From: Pleodorina starrii | Lineage: Eukaryota > Chlorophyta > Chlorophyceae > Chlamydomonadales > Volvocaceae | Direction of reading: 5' to 3' | NCBI GenBank assembly: GCA_030267565.1 | Contig: BRXU01000010.1 | Coordinates: 2,414,501 to 2,478,500, forward strand | Length of the DNA: 64,000 nt | In this document: positions 30,980-40,217 of the stretch, piece by piece | Numbering within the stretch: position 1 is the first letter of the stretch | Layout: each line of letters opens with the position of its first letter | Notes under the pieces: generated by a model | What the model saw: the letters and a program-made list of their open reading frames with translations, nothing else | Told to the model about the DNA's origin: nothing | The model's database searches: none | Program-made: the position numbers and the translations under genes

Positions 30980-32114
30980 ACCGGGCCCCCCGAGGGCCTT
31001 CTGGGCCTTCTGAAACCCTTGCGGGCCCTCCAAAGGCATTCTGGGGCTCTAAAACGGCCTTCAGGGCCCTCCGATTGCCTTCCAGGCCTTCCAAAGGCTT
31101 CCAGCCCACAGAGAGCCTTCCGGGCTCCCCAATTGCCTTCCGGTCCCTCCGACTGTATTCCGGGCCCTTTGAAGGCCTCACGGGCCCTCTGAAGGTCTAC
31201 CGGGCCCCCCGAGGGTCTTCTGGGCCCTCTGATCGCCTTCCAGGCCCTCCAAAGGTGTTCTGGGGCTCTAAAACGGCCTTCAGGGCCCTCTGATCGCCTT
31301 CCAGGCCTTCCAAAGGCTTCCAGCCCACAGAGAGCCTTCCGGGCTCCCCAATTGCCTTCCGGTCCCTCCGACTGTATTCCGGGCCCTTTGAAGGCCTAAC
31401 GGGCCCTCTGAAGGTCTACCGGGCCCCCCGAGGGTCTTCCAGGCCCTCTGATTGCCTTCCAGGCCCTCCAAAGGCGTTCTGGGGCTCTAAAATGGCCTTC
31501 AGGGCCCTCTGATCGCCTTCCAGGCCTTCCAAAGGCTTCCAGCCCACAGAGCCATCCGAGCTCCCCAATCACCTTCCGGTACTCCCGACGGTATTCCGGG
31601 CCCTTTGAAGGCCTTGTCGGCCCTCCAAAGGTGTTCTGGGGCTTTAAAACGGCCTTCAGGGCCCTCTGATCGCCTTCCAGGCCTTCCAAAGGCTTCCAGC
31701 CCACAGAGAGCCTTCCGGGCTCCCCAATTGCCTTCCGGTCCCTCTGACGGTATTCCGGGCCCTTTGAAGGCCTTCCGGGCCCTCCAAAGGCGTTCTGGGG
31801 CTCTAGAACGGCCTTCAGGGCCCTCTGATCGCCTTCCAGGCCTTCCAAAGGCTTCCAGCCCACATAGCCATCCGGGCTCCCCAATCGCCTTCCGGTACTC
31901 CCGACGGTATTCCGGGCCCTTTGAAGGCCTTGTCGGCCCTCCAAAGGCGTTCTGGGGCTCTAAAACGGCCTTCAGGGCCCTCTGATCGCCTTCCAGGCCT
32001 TCCAAACGCTTCCAGCCCACAGAGAGCCTTCCGGGCTCCCCAATTGCCTTCCGGTCCCTCCGACGGTATTCAGGGCCCTTTGAAGGCCTCACGGGCCCTC
32101 TGAAGGTCTACCGG

Positions 32115-32523
32115 AAGGTAAGTTCTACACCGAAAGTTAAGGCACTGCTTTCGGCCCGGGTGACCCGGGTTCAAGTCCCATCAAGGACATTTGGAACTTA
32201 CTTGCACCCCACAGAAGCAGGCAATGGTTCATTGGCTGGCAACAGGGAAACCTTGCAATTCCCCCCGGAATCCCGGGATCGAAACCAGTCAGTGACCATT
32301 ACCCGGGGTGTGATGAGAACGGAGGGTGCCCACCCCTGTCCCTGTCCCGTCCGGAGGTTTACAAGACTCATCATACAGTCATCAGCACCATCCAGCTGGC
32401 CCTTGGAGTCGCCCAGAAGCCTGGCACGCTAGCTACTCAGCAGAAGTGGCAGCATCAGTAGAGCCGCCAGACAACGTGTGTGTCCCATGTCCCGAGTCGG
32501 GGTTCCTCCGGAATTAAAAAAAA
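32115..32523 (+). mobile_element. SINE copy 6 (in higher-order repeat)
   Basis: Same insertion site and ACCGG flanks as copy 5; moved by amplification of the block. Confidence 0.9.
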
Positions 32524-33815
32524 ACCGGGCCCCCCGAGGGCCTTCTGGGCCTTCTGAAACCCTTGCGGGCCCTCCAAAGGCATTCTGGGGCTCTAAAACG
32601 GCCTTCAGGGCCCTCCGATCGCCTTCCAGGCCTTCCAAAGGCTTCCAGCCCACAGAGAGCCTTCCGGGCTCCCCAATTGCCTTCCGGTCCCTCCGACTGT
32701 ATTCCGGGCCCTTTGAAGGCCTCACGGGCCCTCTGAAGGTCTACCGGGCCCCCCGAGGGTCTTCTGGGCCCTCTGATCGCCTTCCAGGCCCTCCAAAGGT
32801 GTTCTGGGGCTCTAAAACGGCCTTCAGGGCCCTCTGATCGCCTTCCAGGCCTTCCAAAGGCTTCCAGCCCACAGAGAGCCTTCCGGGCTCCCCAATTGCC
32901 TTCCGGTCCCTCCGACTGTATTCCGGGCCCTTTGAAGGCCTAACGGGCCCTCTGAAGGTCTACCGGGCCCCCCGAGGGTCTTCCAGGCCCTCTGATTGCC
33001 TTCCAGGCCCTCCAAAGGCGTTCTGGGGCTCTAAAATGGCCTTCAGGGCCCTCTGATCGCCTTCCAGGCCTTCCAAAGGCTTCCAGCCCACAGAGCCATC
33101 CGAGCTCCCCAATCACCTTCCGGTACTCCCGACGGTATTCCGGGCCCTTTGAAGGCCTTGTCGGCCCTCCAAAGGTGTTCTGGGGCTTTAAAACGGCCTT
33201 CAGGGCCCTCTGATCGCCTTCCAGGCCTTCCAAAGGCTTCCAGCCCACAGAGCCATCCGAGCTCCCCAATCACCTTCCGGTACTCCCGACGGTATTCCGG
33301 GCCCTTTGAAGGCCTTGTCGGCCCTCCAAAGGTGTTCTGGGGCTTTAAAACGGCCTTCAGGGCCCTCTGATCGCCTTCCAGGCCTTCCAAAGGCTTCCAG
33401 CCCACAGAGAGCCTTCCGGGCTCCCCAATTGCCTTCCGGTCCCTCTGACGGTATTCCGGGCCCTTTGAAGGCCTTCCGGGCCCTCCAAAGGCGTTCTGGG
33501 GCTCTAGAACGGCCTTCAGGGCCCTCTGATCGCCTTCCAGGCCTTCCAAAGGCTTCCAGCCCACATAGCCATCCGGGCTCCCCAATCGCCTTCCGGTACT
33601 CCCGACGGTATTCCGGGCCCTTTGAAGGCCTTGTCGGCCCTCCAAAGGCGTTCTGGGGCTCTAAAACGGCCTTCAGGGCCCTCTGATCGCCTTCCAGGCC
33701 TTCCAAACGCTTCCAGCCCACAGAGAGCCTTCCGGGCTCCCCAATTGCCTTCCGGTCCCTCCGACGGTATTCAGGGCCCTTTGAAGGCCTCACGGGCCCT
33801 CTGAAGGTCTACCGG

Positions 33816-34224
33816 AAGGTAAGTTCTACACCGAAAGTTAAGGCACTGCTTTCGGCCCGGGTGACCCGGGTTCAAGTCCCATCAAGGACATTTGGAACTT
33901 ACTTGCACCCCACAGAAGCAGGCAATGGTTCATTGGCTGGCAACAGGGAAACCTTGCAATTCCCCCCGGAATCCCGGGATCGAAACCAGTCAGTGACCAT
34001 TACCCGGGGTGTGATGAGAACGGAGGGTGCCCACCCCTGTCCCTGTCCCGTCCGGAGGTTTACAAGACTCATCATACAGTCATCAGCACCATCCAGCTGG
34101 CCCTTGGAGTCGCCCAGAAGCCTGGCACGCTAGCTACTCAGCAGAAGTGGCAGCATCAGTAGAGCCGCCAGACAACGTGTGTGTCCCATGTCCCGAGTCG
34201 GGGTTCCTCCGGAATTAAAAAAAA
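33816..34224 (+). mobile_element. SINE copy 7 (in higher-order repeat)
   Basis: Appears identical to copy 6 by eye, with the same ACCGG flanks. Confidence 0.9.
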
Positions 34225-35359
34225 ACCGGGCCCCCCGAGGGCCTTCTGGGCCTTCTGAAACCCTTGCGGGCCCTCCAAAGGCATTCTGGGGCTCTAAAAC
34301 GGCCTTCAGGGCCCTCCGATCGCCTTCCAGGCCTTCCAAAGGCTTCCAGCCCACAGAGAGCCTTCCGGGCTCCCCAATTGCCTTCCGGTCCCTCCGACTG
34401 TATTCCGGGCCCTTTGAAGGCCTCACGGGCCCTCTGAAGGTCTACCGGGCCCCCCGAGGGTCTTCTGGGCCCTCTGATCGCCTTCCAGGCCCTCCAAAGG
34501 TGTTCTGGGGCTCTAAAACGGCCTTCAGGGCCCTCTGATCGCCTTCCAGGCCTTCCAAAGGCTTCCAGCCCACAGAGAGCCTTCCGGGCTCCCCAATTGC
34601 CTTCCGGTCCCTCCGACTGTATTCCGGGCCCTTTGAAGGCCTAACGGGCCCTCTGAAGGTCTACCGGGCCCCCCGAGGGTCTTCCAGGCCCTCTGATTGC
34701 CTTCCAGGCCCTCCAAAGGCGTTCTGGGGCTCTAAAATGGCCTTCAGGGCCCTCTGATCGCCTTCCAGGCCTTCCAAAGGCTTCCAGCCCACAGAGCCAT
34801 CCGAGCTCCCCAATCACCTTCCGGTACTCCCGACGGTATTCCGGGCCCTTTGAAGGCCTTGTCGGCCCTCCAAAGGTGTTCTGGGGCTTTAAAACGGCCT
34901 TCAGGGCCCTCTGATCGCCTTCCAGGCCTTCCAAAGGCTTCCAGCCCACAGAGAGCCTTCCGGGCTCCCCAATTGCCTTCCGGTCCCTCTGACGGTATTC
35001 CGGGCCCTTTGAAGGCCTTCCGGGCCCTCCAAAGGCGTTCTGGGGCTCTAGAACGGCCTTCAGGGCCCTCTGATCGCCTTCCAGGCCTTCCAAAGGCTTC
35101 CAGCCCACATAGCCATCCGGGCTCCCCAATCGCCTTCCGGTACTCCCGACGGTATTCCGGGCCCTTTGAAGGCCTTGTCGGCCCTCCAAAGGCGTTCTGG
35201 GGCTCTAAAACGGCCTTCAGGGCCCTCTGATCGCCTTCCAGGCCTTCCAAACGCTTCCAGCCCACAGAGAGCCTTCCGGGCTCCCCAATTGCCTTCCGGT
35301 CCCTCCGACGGTATTCAGGGCCCTTTGAAGGCCTCACGGGCCCTCTGAAGGTCTACCGG

Positions 35360-35769
35360 AAGGTAAGTTCTACACCGAAAGTTAAGGCACTGCTTTCGGC
35401 CCGGGTGACCCGGGTTCAAGTCCCATCAAGGACATTTGGAACTTACTTGCACCCCACAGAAGCAGGCAATGGTTCATTGGCTGGCAACAGGGAAACCTTG
35501 CAATTCCCCCCGGAATCCCGGGATCGAAACCAGTCAGTGATCATTACCCGGGGTGTGATGAGAACGGAGGGTGCCCACCCCTGTCCCTGTCCCGTCCGGA
35601 GGTTTACAAGACTCATCATACAGTCATCAGCACCATCCAGCTGGCCCTTGGAGTCACCCAGAAGCCTGGCACGCTAGCTACTCAGCAGAAGTGGCAGCAT
35701 CAGTAGAGCCGCCAGACAACGTGTGTGTCCCATGTCCCGAGTCGGGGTTCCTCCGGAATTAAAAAAAAA
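35360..35769 (+). mobile_element. SINE copy 8 (in higher-order repeat)
   Basis: As copies 6-7, with substitutions such as CAGTGATCATTACC and GGAGTCACCCAG and one extra A in the tail. Confidence 0.9.
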
Positions 35770-36486
35770 ACCGGGCCCCCCGAGGGCCTTCTGGGCCTTC
35801 TGAAACCCTTGCGGGCCCTCCAAAGGCATTCTGGGGCTCTAAAACGGCCTTCAGGGCCCTCCGATCGCCTTCCAGGCCTTCCAAAGGCTTCCAGCCCACA
35901 GAGAGCCTTCCGGGCTCCCCAATTGCCTTCCGGTCCCTCCGACTGTATTCCGGGCCCTTTGAAGGCCTCACGGGCCCTCTGAAGGTCTACCGGGCCCCCC
36001 GAGGGTCTTCTGGGCCCTCTGATCGCCTTCCAGGCCCTCCAAAGGTGTTCTGGGGCTCTAAAACGGCCTTCAGGGCCCTCTGATCGCCTTCCAGGCCTTC
36101 CAAAGGCTTCCAGCCCACAGAGAGCCTTCCGGGCTCCCCAATTGCCTTCCGGTCCCTCCGACTGTATTCCGGGCCCTTTGAAGGCCTAACGGGCCCTCTG
36201 AAGGTCTACCGGGCCCCCCGAGGGTCTTCCAGGCCCTCTGATCGCCTTCCAGGCCCTCCAAAGGCGTTCTGGGGCTCTAAAATGGCCTTCAGGGCCCTCT
36301 GATCGCCTTCCAGGCCTTCCAAAGGCTTCCAGCCCACAGAGCCATCCGAGCTCCCCAATCGCCTTCCGGTACTCCCGACGGTATTCCGGGCCCTTTGAAG
36401 GCCTTGTCGGCCCTCCAAAGGCGTTCTGGGGCTTTAAAACGGCCTTCAGGGCCCTCTGATCGCCTTCCAGGCCTTCCAAAGGCTTC

Positions 36487-37852
36487 ACTCTGGGAAAAAG
36501 GGGGGGTCAAAACTTCGTATTTTTGGCCTCCCGACTTCGTATTTGGGCTTCGTATTATCTGGGCTTGACTTCGTATCCACTTCGTATATTTCACAGGATA
36601 CGAAGTGGATACGAAGTCACAATGAAGTCTATTATTGTCACTCGAACACGAAGTTCGTATCTGGCTGTGTGGAAAAAGGTCCCCAATTAGGAAGTTTGTA
36701 TTTCTGCTTCGAACGAAGCTTTGTTAAGAAGCGTGTCCTGGGTGTTTCCCATATACGAAGTGTGTCACAGATGGGGGTGGTAAGAACCACCGTTCAGTTG
36801 AGTGGATGCACCAGTTGCACTGGGGATCCTTTATTACAACGGGCCAAGCCTTACCTGGCCGCAAAGCTCCCTGCCTGGCAACCTGGGGCACAAGGAAAAC
36901 GAAAACACTGCTGAAAGGCGAGGCCCTGGCCACATCTGGAGGCGAGACCCTGCAAGCCCAACATCATGAACATGATATTCAGCATCACACAAAGGAAAGC
37001 TAGTGCGGCAGTCAACGTTTACTTACTGGGTGGTGTCAGCCCATCCTTGGTAGCCCAGCACGGCTAAAGGTGCCACAGCATAGCGAAATGCATTCCTGCA
37101 AGTTCAAACAGATGCAGCACGCAAAAAGCTTTAGGTTTGTAGCATTGGAGGGAGAGATGAGCAACCTCAAGTCTAGGAGCTCCAGTTCGATACATGACTA
37201 TAAAAAAGTACAGCAGCATACCTTCATAAGCCATACAAGGCAGAAGATACGTAGCCAGCGAGCTTTCCAACAAGTGGACGCCATGCAACGGCAAGACGGT
37301 ATGGCCCCGTGCAGGCCAAAAGCTTCAGCGACAGCGCCCGGGTGCTTCCAGAGAAAACGGAAGATGCACTGAGTAGAACCTTGCAACAGGTTTGCTCCAA
37401 GGGAGTTCCGGGTCGCATGATTGACTATTGTTACTGCCTGCCTAAAGGTTTGCTTAAACGTAAGTACGTCAAGGCAATAGGCTCAAGGAACCAATATGTT
37501 ACATTTTATTAGTAGAGAACATAATAGCAGAACAGGCCATAGTCAATGCCATACGACCGGGAATTCCAGCACGTATCCTGTTAGTGGCAAGTACAACTAT
37601 TCTTTATACAATAACGACCTTAGCAAATTAAACCGGCAGGTATTACAATGGTAATGAACAATCTCAGTCTCTTAGGAGGGGACCCTGTCGTACTCCTCGA
37701 CTTTGGCAATGAGTACGACATGGTTCCACTCTTCCACAGACTGAACATACCGAACACATAAGGCTAGCTCCCGAAATATTCCCTAGGCGAACTAGGACAA
37801 TTATACTGAAGCGCTAGCCGGGCTAAAACAGCGTTCAATGGCAGCCACTTTT
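36487..37852. other. Unexplained less GC-rich island
   Basis: About 1.37 kb of single-copy-looking DNA with lower GC than its surroundings, between satellite and a LINE tail. The left 270 bp is packed with ACTTCGTAT/ATACGAAGT words and one perfect palindrome. The remainder has no supported ORF or RNA gene. I cannot define element ends or a target duplication; the right side is cut by a LINE tail. Confidence 0.5.
36567..36618. repeat. Perfect palindrome of ATACGAAGT words (loxP-like layout)
   Basis: Arms 36567-36587 and 36598-36618 are perfect 21 bp reverse complements (GACTTCGTATCCACTTCGTA...) around a 10 bp centre. Read as 13-8-13, the core TCCACTTCGTATA / TTTCACAG / GATACGAAGTGGA shares the ACTTCGTATA half-site core with P1 loxP. 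At least five further copies of the word lie within 250 bp (36511, 36533, 36547, 36655, 36752). Confidence 0.85.
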
Positions 37853-38249
37853 TTGGGCCCTGGTTTTGGGCCCTGGTGTTGGGCCCTGGTGTTGGGCTGT
37901 GGGGTTGGCCCTGGTGTTGGGCCGTGGTGTTGGCCCTGGTGTTGGGCCCTGGGGTTTGGCCCTGGTGTTGGGCCCTGGTGTTGGTTTCGGTTCCCTCCTC
38001 GGTGTCTTGGAGGTAGGGGTGGCCGTGTGTGCCGCCCGTGCAGCAGTGGCTCCTGGCCTCTTGCTGCCCCCGTCCCTGTCCCTGTCCTGTCTGCGAGTTT
38101 AGGCATTGCTTGGCTTTTTCTCTCTCCTCGGCTCCTTGCGGTGGTTTTTTGGGCTTCTTGCCAGGCTGTTGTGGTTTGCCGGTCTTGCTTGGCTTGCCCG
38201 TTGGGCTTCGCTTTCCCAGTCCTTGTAACGTCCCTCGCAGAAAAAAAAA
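37853..38249 (+). mobile_element. 5'-truncated LINE tail with minisatellite
   Basis: Starts within the GGCCCTGGTGTTGGG minisatellite of the LINE 3' UTR and ends CCTTGTAACGTCCCTCGCAG plus A9 (38241-38249). It directly precedes an ORF2 fragment. Confidence 0.88.
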
Positions 38250-39082
38250 TGTACAGCAGTGACAGCCCCACGGGTCTGTTCCGGGTGGAGCAGGTGGACC
38301 TGACAGCCCAAGACCAGCTCCTGCAGCACCTCCGCCGCCGGCTCCCCCAGCCCCTCCGGGAAGCTGCCGATGCAGCCCCAGCCGCCGGCGAGCTGCAGCT
38401 GGACGAACTTGCGGCTGCTCTGTCGTCCTGTCTGAATGGCACCGCCCCTGGCTCGGACGGCCTGCCTTATGAGGTGTACCGGGTGCTGTGGCCGCTGCTG
38501 GGCCCGCTGCTGCTCACCGCAGCCAACGCAGCCTTCACCCAGGGGTCCGTGGAGTCCGGGGCCGCAGCTGCCGACTCCCTGCCGCTCAGCTGGCGCGAAG
38601 GGGTCATCACTCTCATCTACAAAGGCAAAGGCCTGCCCCGGCCCAGCCTGAGTAGCTACCGGCCCATCACCCTGCTCCAATGTGACTACAAGCTTGTCTG
38701 CAAGGCCGTCAGCAATCGCCTACAGCCGGCACTGGACTACCTGATAGACCCGCTGCAGACTGCCTTCGCCAGCGGCCGGGACATCCGGGACAACACCCTT
38801 TACCACCTGGCCCTGGCGGAGTGGGTGCGGCACTCGCAGCAACCAGCAGCCCTCATCATCCTCGACATCGAGAAGGCCTACAACCGGGTTCATCGCCCCT
38901 GGCTCTACCGGGTGGCCGAGGCCATGGGCTTCGGTCAGCACACACAGCACTGGCTGCGCCTGCTCACGTCAGATGGCTCCTGCCGGGTCCTACGACCGGG
39001 TTCATCGCCCCTGGCTCTACCGGGTGGCCGAGGCCATGGGCTTCGGTCAGCACACACAGCGCTGGCTGCGCCTCCTCACGTC
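38250..39082 (+). pseudogene. Older LINE copy: ORF2 RT fragment, left part
   Basis: Equivalent to about 44029-44760. It encodes linker and RT motifs (APGSDGLPYEVYR, WREGVITLIYKGKG, RPITLLQCDYKLVCK, ILDIEKAY) in one open frame. ~93 bp (38878-38970) is repeated at 38990-39082; the second copy matches the full-length element better (TACGACC), so it is not a simple copy of the first. It is cut at CACGTC by the full-length LINE and continues at 49107. Confidence 0.87.
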
Positions 39083-39083
39083 A

Positions 39084-39117
39084 AGCTTATAGCTTATAGC
39101 TTATAGCTTATAGCTTA
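39084..39117 (+). repeat. 5'-terminal heptamer repeats of the LINE (AGCTTAT)
   Basis: Four AGCTTAT units plus AGCTTAC at the exact 5' boundary of the full-length insertion. They could be part of the element (TATAGCTTATAG-rich promoter monomers) or non-templated bases added at integration. Confidence 0.75.
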
Positions 39118-40075
39118 CGCTACTTCAACACCTCGTCGACATTTTCTGCTGGCAATGCCTCACTCAGCACCTGCGACTTCAACAACCGGCTGCGCGCTTC
39201 CCGCTTTCCTTTAGGAAATTTTGCTTCTTTTCGTTTGGTTGCTTCAGCGGCGCGACCTGCGGCAACGGCGGCTTTCTCTCTTGTCGCCGCAGCCGCCATC
39301 GGACCGGCGACTCCAGGACTCGGCGCTCCAATCAGGGCGCACAGCGCGCCTACCCTCTTTGTTCTTCTCCTTCTTCTTTCCGCGGATCTGGGCGTGCGGC
39401 TTGCGCGTCTTCTCGGAGTGCGCCCTCGGCGACCGCAGCAATCATCCTCGTGCTTCCAGCCTGACGTGGCGCCAGGCCGGGCGCTGCGAAAGCTTGCAGC
39501 TAAGCCTCTTTTTGGCGACGTTTTCTCGGGCGTCTTGCGCGGTGGGCCTTCAGGTCGCTCGTGGTGGACGACATCGTGGAGCTGTGGTGCTGGACGACTT
39601 CCGTGGAGCCCGTACCTGGAGCCTAGCGGCCCGTGGCGTTTCCTCTGACATCTTCAGGCCTGGTGGTCGGTTGCTGGCAGGGCCAGGGGTTGTTTTCTTC
39701 CGTGCGGGTTGCTGTTGGTGGGTGTCTTGGCTGCCCGGCGAGGGGTTCTTCCCCTGCCTGCTTTGGGTGGCTTGTCCTCGGTGAGGTGAGGCTTGCTCTT
39801 GTTGCGTAGGTGGGTGCTGCTTCGCGCCTGGGGTGCCCTGTGGGTGCAGGGGTGGGCTTCGGGGCGCAGGTGGGGTGCTTTGCCTGTGCGGTGTGCCCTT
39901 GCTGCCCTGTCCAGCTCAGCTGCTCTGCAGCCCAGCACAGCCCGACCAGTCGGCCTCCGGCGCTCGAGGCGCTCCCGCAGAGCCAGGGGGCAGGCAGGGA
40001 GGAGTGCAAGTCCCCCGCCTGCTCTCCTGGGACGGGCCCCTAGCAGCAGAGTTGGGGGCTCTACAGCAGCAACTT

Positions 40076-40128
<53 letters not shown>

Positions 40129-40217
40129 TCAGCAACAGCTGTATCAGCATCAGCACGCCGCAGCAGCAGCACCAGCCAGTTCAGCATCAGCAACAGCGTC
40201 CACAACAGCCCGCACTC
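39118..40217 (+). promoter_or_regulatory. LINE 5' UTR
   Basis: About 1.1 kb without a conserved long frame leading into ORF1. It contains a CAG/CAA-rich stretch at 40063-40145. A stop (TAG, 40041-40043) in the ORF1 frame and no ATG before 40218 set the ORF1 start. Internal promoter activity would be expected for a LINE but I see no specific element. Confidence 0.6.

Larger units (their letters stand above)
30571..36486. repeat. Higher-order repeat: satellite plus SINE, 1,544 bp period
   Basis: Four SINE starts at 30571, 32115, 33816 and 35360 give spacings of 1,544, 1,701 and 1,544 bp. The 1,701 bp unit has one extra 157 bp satellite monomer (near 33076-33233). Satellite and SINE variants are shared between units, so a block of about seven monomers plus one SINE has been amplified. 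The fourth unit is incomplete: its satellite stops at 36486. Confidence 0.92.

Noticed and set aside
30571..36486. CRISPR-like array (regularly spaced repeats)
   Set aside because: Spacing is 1.5 kb, repeats are SINEs and satellites, and the sequence is eukaryotic with spliced genes.
36567..36618. Cloning-vector loxP contamination
   Set aside because: Only the half-site core matches loxP; the outer arm bases and the spacer differ, and many other copies of the word surround it in native-looking sequence.
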